From the NCBI GenBank assembly GCA_945876405.1, contig CAMCOJ010000132.1, positions 1 through 6,144 of the forward strand: 6,144 bases of DNA, read 5' to 3'. The DNA is from an uncultured Ruminococcus sp. (GTDB lineage: Bacteria > Bacillota > Clostridia > Oscillospirales > Ruminococcaceae). This document shows, one piece after another, positions 1 to 6,129 of the stretch. The position numbers and the translations under genes are program-made. The first letter of the stretch is position 1, and each line of letters starts with the position of its first letter. The notes beneath the pieces were generated by a model. It was given only the letters and a program-made list of their open reading frames with translations, did no database searches and was not told where the DNA came from.

Positions 1-45
1 GATTTCTGCCTGTCTCGTGGGCTCGGAGATGTGTATAAGAGACAG
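1..45 (+). other. Illumina Nextera adapter contamination (P7 tail, i7 index, read-2 transposon end)
   Basis: This stretch is synthetic sequence left at a contig end. Bases 12-45 match the Nextera read-2 adapter exactly as I know it, and its last 19 bases (27-45, AGATGTGTATAAGAGACAG) are the Tn5 mosaic end. Bases 4-11 (TTCTGCCT) match the i7 index N703 in primer orientation, and GAT at 1-3 is the end of the P7 primer. Genomic sequence starts at 46. No biological feature should be called here. An open frame that starts inside the adapter and runs plus-strand to 199 is an artefact. Confidence 0.97.
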
Positions 46-750
46 GAACAAATACACACGCCAGTCGTTAAAAATAATATTCACAGGCATCTTTGCAAGA
101 GTAGAACCGATAAGAATCATGGCCAGTGTTGAAGTAAGTCCTCCCACTGATGAAAATACTCCTCTTATCACAGACGGAAATTCAACCGGAATAAAATAGA
201 TTACGACTGCTGCCAGTGAACCTGTTGTTCCCGGAGTGAGAAGATTTTTCAGATCAAACATCTCTGAAAATGATGTCCCTTTCTTCTTTTCAGAAGCATC
301 ATAGTTCACCATAACTATGCCGACTGTAAATGCAAAAAGATTGAAAAATATGTTCAGAATGGCTGTATAAATCATAGCCTCGTTTCCGAACAAGGCGCTG
401 ATAACCGGAAATCCCATGAATGCAGTATTGGAAAACATATGCATAAACATATACATTCCCTGTTCTTTCAGCGGAAAACGAAATATTTTTACGACAATTA
501 TGCTCAGCACAGTGAGAACCACATACATACTGAATGAAACAACAAAAACAATACCTATCTTTGAAAAATCCTTATCGGCACTTCCACTCATTACCGACGA
601 TAAAATCATAAACGGCAGAGTTATATCAAGCAAAAGTTTTGTAAGTTTCTGACTGAATGGTATATCTATATATTTCAGTTTAAAAAGAACGTATCCGACA
701 CCCATTATCATAAAAAGCTGAAGCATCTGATTCAGCAGAACGGTATTCAT
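46..750 (-). CDS. AEC (auxin efflux carrier) family permease, truncated at the contig end
   Basis: This is an inner-membrane permease of the AEC family (Pfam Mem_trans). Bacterial members export or exchange small organic anions such as malate or malonate; the substrate cannot be read from the sequence. The minus-strand frame is open for 235 codons from the ATG at 748-750 until it meets the adapter, so roughly the last 70-80 residues of a usual ~305-315-residue protein are missing. It begins MNTVLLNQMLQLFMIMGVGY. About seven hydrophobic segments are visible, near residues 5-22, 38-54, 66-88, 100-120, 125-148, 173-188 and 203-218. The family-typical stretch NTAFMGFPV (108-116), then ALFGNEA (119-125) and NLFAFTVG (137-144), supports the call. 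Start choice: AAGGG at 762-766 sits 11 nt upstream, and the gene begins 20 nt after the hflX stop, so the two are probably cotranscribed. No stop codon is present, which makes the gene easy to overlook. Confidence 0.88.
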
Positions 751-770
751 AAATTATTCTTCCCTTCGAA

Positions 771-2021
771 TCAAATATCATTTTTTATTTCAAATTCTTC
801 GCACATTTTCTGAAGTCTTACATCAACAAGTGCTTCTGTCAGTATACCGTTCTCAGAGTATTCTTCCAAGTATACTTTTCCGAGACTGCGGATTTTACTT
901 AGAAGTCCGCTCTGGTCATAAGGGATAACCAGCTTCATTCTTTTTGCTGTTTCAGGCAGAAGCTCACAGACAACGGAAAGAAGTCTGTCAAATCCGGTTT
1001 TGTTCAGTGCCGAGATTTTTACCTGCGGAAGATCCGACGGAAGAGTTACCGCAGGTTCACCCTTGTCACACTTGTTCAGAACATACATATGAGGTATATT
1101 TTCACATCCGAGTTCTTCAAGCAGGTCGTGAGTTACCTTTATCTGTTCAGGTGCCTCCGGTGAAGAAGAATCTATTATCTCAATAATAAGATCGGCAGAA
1201 GCAGCTTCTTCAAGAGTTGATTTGAATGCTTCAACAAGGCTGTGAGGAAGTCTTCTGATAAGACCAACAGTATCTATGAGCATAACACTTCTTCCGTCAG
1301 GAAGTTCAATTGAACGTGAAGTAGTATCAAGAGTGGCAAAAAGCTTGTTTTCCGCAAGAACACCTGCTTCAGTAAGTGCATTTAACAATGTGGACTTTCC
1401 TACATTAGTATAACCAACTATTGCCGCTGTAAGCACACTGTCCTTTTTCCGTCTCTGTCTCATTCTCATTCTTCTTTCCTCAAGAAGTCTGAGTTCGTCC
1501 TCAAGCATATTTATCCTTCGTTTAATATGACGCCGATCGGTTTCAAGCTTGGTTTCACCCGGTCCTCTTGTACCTATACCGCCACCCAGTCGTGAAAGTT
1601 CGACACCCATACCTGTAAGTCGAGGAAGCCTGTATTTCTGAAGAGCAAGTTCAACCTGAAGTTTACCTTCGCTGGTTCTTGCCCTTGCCGCAAAAATATC
1701 CAGTATCAGCATTGTTCTGTCAATTACTCTGACATCTGTCAGTTCTTCAATATTTCTTATCTGGGTCGCACTGAGTTCATGATCGAAAACAATGAGTTCA
1801 GCATTAAGGTTTATACACATTTCCGAGAGTTCTTCAAGACGACCTGCTCCCATACACCAACCAGGATCACATGCAGGTCTCTTTTGAGTTATGACCCCGA
1901 CAACTATACCACCTGCCGTTTTTGTCAGTTCTTCAAGTTCAGCGATTGAACTTTCAATATCATATTCTCCTGTATCTACAGCGGCAAGAATTACATTTGT
2001 TTTTTTAGTTTCTGCATTCAT
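771..2021 (-). CDS. hflX: GTPase HflX
   Basis: HflX is a cytosolic GTPase that binds the 50S subunit and splits stalled or stress-arrested 70S ribosomes. The protein has 416 residues, normal for the family. The N-terminal HflX domain (about 1-195) shows FDHELSATQIRN (79-90), RTMLILDIFAARA (102-114), EGKLQVELAL (118-127) and the glycine-rich GGGIGTRGPGETKLE (146-160), followed by a charged coiled-coil-like helix (about 165-193). The GTPase domain has all its motifs: P-loop GYTNVGKST (203-211), switch I around FATLDTTSR (228-236), G3 DTVGLI (250-255), G4 NKCD (316-319) and G5 SAL (337-339). Two cysteines, C51 and C56, lie in CDPGWCMGAG, a loop that is usually DP-x-x-Y-x-G-x-G; their meaning is unknown. 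The start is supported by a modest AAGGA (2033-2037) 11 nt before the ATG. The terminator at 2051-2090 separates the gene from the purine cluster, so it should have its own promoter, but I could not identify one with confidence. Confidence 0.96.
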   Translation of the reverse strand: MNAETKKTNVILAAVDTGEYDIESSIAELEELTKTAGGIVVGVITQKRPACDPGWCMGAGRLEELSEMCINLNAELIVFDHELSATQIRNIEELTDVRVIDRTMLILDIFAARARTSEGKLQVELALQKYRLPRLTGMGVELSRLGGGIGTRGPGETKLETDRRHIKRRINMLEDELRLLEERRMRMRQRRKKDSVLTAAIVGYTNVGKSTLLNALTEAGVLAENKLFATLDTTSRSIELPDGRSVMLIDTVGLIRRLPHSLVEAFKSTLEEAASADLIIEIIDSSSPEAPEQIKVTHDLLEELGCENIPHMYVLNKCDKGEPAVTLPSDLPQVKISALNKTGFDRLLSVVCELLPETAKRMKLVIPYDQSGLLSKIRSLGKVYLEEYSENGILTEALVDVRLQKMCEEFEIKNDI

Positions 2022-2050
2022 ATAGTATTAATTCCTTTTACCCGTATTAT

Positions 2051-2090
2051 TCAAAAAACATGAATCAAATAATCGATTCATGTTTTTTGA
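2051..2090 (-). terminator. Rho-independent terminator of the purine cluster (symmetric hairpin)
   Basis: This is a perfect inverted repeat: 16-bp arms at 2051-2066 and 2075-2090 with an 8-nt loop. The stem core is CATGAATC/GATTCATG, flanked by A6 and T6 runs, so an RNA read from either strand forms a hairpin followed by a U-run. It begins 7 nt after the stop codon of the membrane-protein gene and lies 29 nt before the hflX start codon. It therefore most likely ends the purO-to-membrane-protein transcript. The stem is low in G+C, so efficiency may be moderate and some read-through into hflX is possible. Confidence 0.85.
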
Positions 2091-2097
2091 AATCTAT

Positions 2098-2739
2098 CTA
2101 TTCTTCATCGTCAAAAAAGCCTTTGTCCTCATAAACTTTTGCCACGTCCCCGTGACAGTCCACGTATATCTCATCTCTTTTATCAAAGAAAAGTACAAGA
2201 GAATAGAGAACTATATATGCCAGAGAGTTGACAAGAACGCTGGCGTATACGCGAACATTGAAAACAATTGAGAAGGATGCAAGCATAGAAATAACAGCAG
2301 CAATTGAAACGGCATACTGTATCTGCTTACTGTTTGTCTCAAGCTGCAAATAACACATTATAACAAAAACTGAAAAAACACAGTGAGACAAAATCAAGGC
2401 TTTCGAGGCCGGAGTATAAAATTCTGATACATCTATTACGTTAAAGTCAAATATCATTATTATAAATTCAACAACGAAATATAATGACATAAATATTTTT
2501 AACAGCAGTCTGTCTCTCAGCTTAACAGCATATCCAACAACAGATACAGCCATAAGCAAAAATCCTGATACTTCAATTGAATACGCAATAAACTCCACTA
2601 TTGCGCTTATATTGCCGGTTCTGAGATAATAGGAATAATATATCATTGTTACTATTATGAACAGAACAAACATTAAATTTGAAAGCAGACCTATCTTTGT
2701 ATAGCCTCTGAAGTTATTAATCCTGTTAAATCTGTTCAA
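2098..2739 (-). CDS. Hypothetical six-helix integral membrane protein, last gene of the purine cluster
   Basis: I do not recognise this family. With a TTG start at 2737-2739 it encodes 213 residues. After a short basic N-terminus (NRFNRINNFRGYTK) there are about six hydrophobic helices, near residues 19-38, 46-70, 79-99, 113-132, 140-161 and 165-185. A ~28-residue soluble, acidic tail follows and ends FFDDEE. There is no signal peptide, no clear catalytic motif and no transporter signature; the basic N-terminus suggests that both ends are cytoplasmic. Start choice: a strong GGAGG (2748-2752) lies 8 nt before the TTG. The longer frame would use a GTG at 2746-2748, whose first base is the last base of that same GGAGG, so it could not be served by it. 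The gene starts 26 nt after the purD stop and ends at the terminator, so it is probably cotranscribed with purine genes. A role in purine or folate transport cannot be claimed from sequence; the protein is reported as unknown. The reading frame is convincing; the function is not known. Confidence 0.8.
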   Translation of the reverse strand: MNRFNRINNFRGYTKIGLLSNLMFVLFIIVTMIYYSYYLRTGNISAIVEFIAYSIEVSGFLLMAVSVVGYAVKLRDRLLLKIFMSLYFVVEFIIMIFDFNVIDVSEFYTPASKALILSHCVFSVFVIMCYLQLETNSKQIQYAVSIAAVISMLASFSIVFNVRVYASVLVNSLAYIVLYSLVLFFDKRDEIYVDCHGDVAKVYEDKGFFDDEE

Positions 2740-2747
2740 GCAGGACA

Positions 2748-2752
2748 CCTCC
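2748..2752 (-). promoter_or_regulatory. Ribosome binding site GGAGG that fixes a TTG start
   Basis: The coding strand reads GGAGG, then 8 nt (TGTCCTGC), then TTG. The in-frame GTG three codons earlier shares its first base with this motif. The spacing therefore favours TTG at 2737-2739 as the true start of the membrane-protein gene. Confidence 0.75.
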
Positions 2753-2765
2753 GCAGAAACCGGTC

Positions 2766-4049
2766 TTAATTTTCAGCTGCGAGAGCTCTCGCACCGATAT
2801 CTGAACGGCAGTGACTGTTTTCAAAACCAATTTTCTTAACACAGCTGTATGACTGCTCAATAGCTTCCTTAAGTGTTTTACCTGTAGCTGTAACATTAAG
2901 AACACGTCCACCGGCCGTAAAAAATTTGTCATCTTCAAACTTTGTTCCTGCATGGTAAACAAATGCTCCGCTTACCTGTCCCTTTGCATCAAGTCCTTCG
3001 ATAACCTTACCTGTTTCATATTTCTTCGGATATCCGCCACTTGCCATTACAACACATGCTGCAGCTTCATTTTTCCATCTTACGTTTACTGAATCAAGGT
3101 TCTCGTTATAAATTGCCATCATAATGTCTATTATATCAGTATCAAGAAGAGGAAGAACTACCTGTGTTTCCGGATCACCGAAACGGCAGTTGTATTCAAT
3201 AACCTTAGGTCCCTTTGGTGTGAGCATGAGTCCAAAGTAAAGACATCCCTTGAATGTTCTTCCTTCCATATTCATAGCTTCCACTGTAGGTCTGAAAATA
3301 GTCTCCATACATTCCTGTGCAATCTTTTCTGTATAGTACGGGTTCGGAGCAATTGTTCCCATACCGCCTGTATTGAGTCCCTGATCTCCGTCAAGAGCTC
3401 TCTTGTGGTCCATTGAGGAAATCATAGGTTTGATTGTCTTGCCGTCTGTAAAGCAAAGAACGGAAACTTCAGGACCTGTAAGGAATTCCTCAATAACTAT
3501 CTTTGAACCGCTTGCACCGAAAATTCTGTCTTCCATAATTGATTTTACAGCATCTTCAGCTTCTTCAAAGTTCTGTGCGATAATTACACCCTTGCCAAGA
3601 GCAAGACCGTCAGCTTTAACAACAGCAGGATATTCATTCTTTTCCTTAAGATAATTTACTGCATCAACTGCTGACGAGAAAACCTCATATGAAGCTGTAG
3701 GAATATTGTACTTCTTCATGAGTTCCTTTGAGAAAACCTTGCTGCCTTCGATAATTGCGGCAGCCTTGTCAGGACCAAATGTTGCAAAGCCTTCCTTGTT
3801 AAGAGCATCAACCATGCCAAGAACAAGGGGATCATCAGGAGCTACAACAACGAGGTCGGCACTGATCTTCTTTGCAGCTGCAACAACTCCGTCAATATCA
3901 GTTGCCTTGATATCACTTAAACATTCTGCATATCTTGAAATTCCACCGTTACCAGGTGCACAGTAAATCTTGTCTACCTTGCTGCTCTCATGAATTTTCA
4001 TAACAAGAGCATGTTCGCGTCCGCCGCCGCCTACTACGAGTACATTCAT
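2766..4049 (-). CDS. purD: Phosphoribosylamine-glycine ligase (GAR synthetase)
   Basis: PurD is a cytosolic ATP-grasp ligase for the second step of purine synthesis: phosphoribosylamine + glycine + ATP gives GAR + ADP + Pi. The 427-residue length is typical. The N-terminal domain shows GGGGREHAL (7-15), APGNGG (31-36) and APDDPLVLGMVD (70-81). The last aligns with the more usual GPE-x-PL motif, so the acidic residue is Asp here. FGPDKAAA..EGSK (91-104) leads into the ATP-grasp domain, with VVKADGLALGKGV (143-155), EEFLTGPEVS (187-196), DHKRALDGDQGLNTGGMG (214-231) and the metal-binding IEYNCRFGDPE (284-294). The C-terminal domain carries MASGGYP (335-341) and TAGGRVLNV (378-386). The start is the ATG at 4047-4049, giving MNVLVVGGGG with AGGAGG 10 nt upstream. 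A 12-codon extension to 4085 is open but would run into the intergenic hairpin and precede the binding site, so I reject it. It follows the transformylase gene after 86 nt and precedes the membrane-protein gene. Confidence 0.97.
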   Translation of the reverse strand: MNVLVVGGGGREHALVMKIHESSKVDKIYCAPGNGGISRYAECLSDIKATDIDGVVAAAKKISADLVVVAPDDPLVLGMVDALNKEGFATFGPDKAAAIIEGSKVFSKELMKKYNIPTASYEVFSSAVDAVNYLKEKNEYPAVVKADGLALGKGVIIAQNFEEAEDAVKSIMEDRIFGASGSKIVIEEFLTGPEVSVLCFTDGKTIKPMISSMDHKRALDGDQGLNTGGMGTIAPNPYYTEKIAQECMETIFRPTVEAMNMEGRTFKGCLYFGLMLTPKGPKVIEYNCRFGDPETQVVLPLLDTDIIDIMMAIYNENLDSVNVRWKNEAAACVVMASGGYPKKYETGKVIEGLDAKGQVSGAFVYHAGTKFEDDKFFTAGGRVLNVTATGKTLKEAIEQSYSCVKKIGFENSHCRSDIGARALAAEN

Positions 4050-4059
4050 TTTAAATATA

Positions 4060-4065
4060 CCTCCT
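4060..4065 (-). promoter_or_regulatory. Ribosome binding site of purD (AGGAGG)
   Basis: A consensus AGGAGG lies 10 nt upstream of the ATG at 4047-4049. It decides between that start and an in-frame ATG at 4083-4085 whose coding sequence would contain this site. It lies 12 nt downstream of the hairpin at 4078-4112, so the site is free when the hairpin is folded. Confidence 0.88.
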
Positions 4066-4077
4066 ATAATAAACATA

Positions 4078-4112
4078 TATCGCAAATGCAGATTTTATCC
4101 GCATCTGCGATA
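4078..4112 (-). promoter_or_regulatory. Intercistronic RNA hairpin between the AICAR transformylase gene and purD
   Basis: Arms 4098-4112 and 4078-4092 form a continuous 15-bp stem with a UAAAA loop in the minus-strand transcript. Thirteen pairs are Watson-Crick and two are G-U. On the opposite strand those two positions would be A-C mismatches, which points to a structure acting in the coding-strand RNA and not to a DNA operator. It begins 23 nt after the transformylase stop codon and ends 12 nt before the purD ribosome binding site. No T-run follows directly (the next bases are TATGTTTATTATAGG), so it is not a standard intrinsic terminator. It may stabilise the upstream mRNA, act as an RNase processing site or set the expression ratio; these are inferences. 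Confidence 0.7.
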
Positions 4113-4135
4113 CAGAAATAATTATTGTATTAATA

Positions 4136-5317
4136 TCAGTGATGGAAAAGTCTGATTCCTGTAAATGCCATTGCGATATTGTACTTGTTGCATGTCATGA
4201 TAACATGATCATCTCTGATTGAGCCGCCCGGTTCTGCAATATATGCAACACCGCTCTTCTTTGCTCTTTCGATATTGTCACCGAACGGGAAGAACGCATC
4301 TGAGCCAAGACATACGTCAGTGTTCTTTGCAAGCCATTCCTTCTTTTCTTCAGCTGTAAGAACTTCAGGCTTAACCTTGAACAGTCTCTGCCATTCGCCT
4401 TCAGCAAGAACATCTTCGTATTCATCAGATATATATACGTCAATTGTATTGTCTCTGTCAGGTCTTCTGATATCATCAACAAACTGAAGTCCCATAACCT
4501 TTGGATGCTGTCTGAGCCACCAGTTATCTGCCTTGTTGCCGGCAAGTCTTGTACAGTGAATTCTTGACTGCTGGCCTGCACCGATACCGATAGCCTGTCC
4601 GTTCTTAACATAGCATACAGAGTTGGACTGTGTGTACTTAAGAGTGATAAGAGCTATAACGAGATCATCCTTCTTGTCATCAGGAATGTTCTTGTTGTCA
4701 GTTACAATATTTGTAAGCATATCATTGTCAATCTTCAGTTCGTTTCTTCCCTGTTCAAAAGAAACTCCGAATACCTGCTTTGTTTCAACAGGAGCCGGTA
4801 CGTAGTCAGCATCTATCTTAATGATGTTGTAAGTACCCTTTCTCTTTGACTTGAGAATTTCGAGTGCTTCGTCTGTATATGAAGGAGCGATAATACCGTC
4901 AGACACTTCTCTCTGAATCATCTTTGCTGTACATGCATCACATTCATCAGAAAGTGCAATGAAGTCACCGTATGATGACATTCTGTCCGCACCTCTTGCT
5001 CTTGCATATGCTGCAGCCATTGGTGTGAGTTCACCAAGATCATCAACAAAGTAAATCTTTGCCTCTGTTTCTGTGAGCGGCTTGCCGATAGCAGCACCTG
5101 CCGGTGAAACGTGCTTGAATGAAGTTGCAGCACAGTAACCTGTTGCAGCCTTAAGTTCTCTTACAAGCTGCCAGCCGTTAAATGCATCGAGAAGATTTAT
5201 ATATCCAGGCTTGCCGTTAAGTACTTCAATCGGAAGATCTTTTCCGTCTTCCATATATACTCTTGAAGGCTTCTGGTTAGGATTACATCCATATTTTAAA
5301 AGCATTTCGTTTGCCAT
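4136..5317 (-). CDS. purH: Stand-alone AICAR transformylase (PurH C-terminal type)
   Basis: This cytosolic enzyme transfers the formyl group of 10-formyltetrahydrofolate to AICAR, giving FAICAR, the penultimate step to IMP. The protein has 393 residues and contains only the transformylase domain of PurH. The N-terminal MGS-like IMP cyclohydrolase domain (roughly 200 residues in classical PurH) is absent. Visible motifs: LKYGCNPNQ (7-15, cf. LRYGxNPHQ); the catalytic-pair segment SFKHVSPAG (66-74) with K68 and H69; ARARGADRMSSYGD (105-118); KYTQSNSV (227-234); IGIGAGQQSR (243-252); a long NKADNWWLRQHP (261-272); and the C-terminal SDAFFPFGDNIE, EPGGSIRDD and AMAFTGIRLFHH. The start is the ATG at 5315-5317, with GGAGG (5328-5332) 10 nt upstream. 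It lies 18 nt after the purO stop, so the two are translated from one mRNA and consecutively complete IMP. Some annotations use other symbols for the single-domain form; purH is used here for the domain homology. Confidence 0.95.
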   Translation of the reverse strand: MANEMLLKYGCNPNQKPSRVYMEDGKDLPIEVLNGKPGYINLLDAFNGWQLVRELKAATGYCAATSFKHVSPAGAAIGKPLTETEAKIYFVDDLGELTPMAAAYARARGADRMSSYGDFIALSDECDACTAKMIQREVSDGIIAPSYTDEALEILKSKRKGTYNIIKIDADYVPAPVETKQVFGVSFEQGRNELKIDNDMLTNIVTDNKNIPDDKKDDLVIALITLKYTQSNSVCYVKNGQAIGIGAGQQSRIHCTRLAGNKADNWWLRQHPKVMGLQFVDDIRRPDRDNTIDVYISDEYEDVLAEGEWQRLFKVKPEVLTAEEKKEWLAKNTDVCLGSDAFFPFGDNIERAKKSGVAYIAEPGGSIRDDHVIMTCNKYNIAMAFTGIRLFHH

Positions 5318-5335
5318 TATTTTAGTTCCTCCGTA

Positions 5336-6055
5336 TCAGATTTTTTCAAACTTATTTACAATCTTTGTCTCTTCAGCACCTGTTTCGATATCGATATAGC
5401 GAACAAAGAGCGAAACCTTATTGTCTGGATTGAGTGATGCCCAGAGGTTTTCTGTGAATTCATTAATATCATCAGGAACTGAAATTTTTTCAGGTTCACC
5501 TTCGAAACTTGGAAGCGGATTTCCGTCACCCATATATGTGTGGATAAAATGTCCTGTGCCTGCAAGAGGAGCAGAATAGTTGTATGTGAATCTTTCAACA
5601 CAGTCAGGATTTCCGTCTGCTGACTTGAGAATAGACATGGAATAGCTGTATGAACCGTTTTCTATTTCCATGATACCTGAAATTCTTGGTGTGTAGTTCG
5701 GAGCATCATCTTCGTACTCTCTTGTTCTGAGAGACTGTTCAAATGTCTGACCCTTTGCCATGTTATCGTAGATTGTATCTGTCTGATCACCGTTTGTTAC
5801 GATTGTGATATTACCGAGTTTTCTTACTGGTGAATATATGATAAGATGCGGATCGGAAAGCTTTGAAGGATCAGCAGCTTCTGTCTTTATTCCGTCTGAT
5901 GTGGCTGTAAATACACGGTTACGTGAGTTTACGCTTCTGCCCATGATGAAGTAAGCTGTCGCAGCTTTTTTTCCGTCGGCAGATCTGCCAATTACAATAC
6001 CTCTGCCAGGGTAGGAATTTTTCTTAAGTTCTTCGTAAATGTCGAGCATTTTCAT
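5336..6055 (-). CDS. purO: IMP cyclohydrolase, PurO type
   Basis: PurO closes the second purine ring, converting FAICAR to IMP and water, the final step of the pathway. The family (Pfam IMP_cyclohyd) was defined in archaea and is unrelated to the cyclohydrolase domain of PurH. The protein has 239 residues, soluble and without a signal peptide. Family-like motifs are YPGRGIVIGRS (15-25), MGRSVNSRNRVF (38-49), TNGDQTDTI (87-95), YEDDAPNYTPRI (114-125) and HTYMGDGNPLPSFEGEP (172-188). Start: the ATG at 6053-6055 has AGGAG (6067-6071) 11 nt upstream. A second ATG two codons in (6047-6049) has a 17-nt spacing and is less likely. The call is strengthened by context: the next gene, 18 nt away, is a transformylase that lacks exactly this activity. 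It is the first gene of the cluster seen here; earlier purine genes may lie beyond the window. Confidence 0.92.
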   Translation of the reverse strand: MKMLDIYEELKKNSYPGRGIVIGRSADGKKAATAYFIMGRSVNSRNRVFTATSDGIKTEAADPSKLSDPHLIIYSPVRKLGNITIVTNGDQTDTIYDNMAKGQTFEQSLRTREYEDDAPNYTPRISGIMEIENGSYSYSMSILKSADGNPDCVERFTYNYSAPLAGTGHFIHTYMGDGNPLPSFEGEPEKISVPDDINEFTENLWASLNPDNKVSLFVRYIDIETGAEETKIVNKFEKI

Positions 6056-6082
6056 AGTAAAAGTTTCTCCTCTGTGGATTTG

Positions 6083-6129
6083 ATAATTTTAGTGAACGTC
6101 AAAATAAATTTGACTTTCACTATAATTAT
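6083..6129. promoter_or_regulatory. Near-perfect palindrome upstream of purO (possible operator or 5'-UTR hairpin)
   Basis: Arms 6083-6103 and 6109-6129 are 21 nt each, match at 19 of 21 positions and flank a 5-nt spacer. The core half-site on both strands reads TTTGAC(G/T)TTCACTA. The inner edge is 27 nt upstream of the purO ATG. The two mismatches are A-A and A-G in the coding-strand RNA, so unlike the hairpin at 4078-4112 there is no wobble rescue. That fits a DNA-binding dimer site as well as an RNA stem. A TATAAA at 6134-6139 on the coding strand resembles a -10 element, which would place this repeat at the start of the transcript, but any -35 lies outside the window. No long T-run follows, so an upstream terminator is less likely. 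Confidence 0.55.

Noticed and set aside
17..199. Plus-strand 60-codon open frame
   Set aside because: It begins inside the sequencing adapter and runs antisense to the AEC transporter gene; artefact.
416..652. Plus-strand 78-codon open frame
   Set aside because: Antisense shadow of the transporter gene, no ribosome binding site of note and no recognisable domain.
2022..2075. Candidate hflX promoter (TTATTT, 17 nt, TAATAC on the minus strand)
   Set aside because: Only 2/6 and 3/6 consensus matches, and it overlaps the terminator stem; too weak to list as a feature.
2726..2962. Minus-strand 78-codon open frame overlapping the purD end and the membrane-protein start
   Set aside because: Out-of-frame shadow of the conserved PurD C-terminus; the composition does not resemble a real protein.
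4078..4112. Intrinsic terminator between the transformylase gene and purD
   Set aside because: The stem is strong but no U-run follows, and the purD ribosome binding site comes almost at once; treated as an intercistronic RNA hairpin instead.
4195..4611. Minus-strand 138-codon open frame within the AICAR transformylase gene
   Set aside because: Alternate frame of a strongly conserved gene; no independent start signal and no domain.
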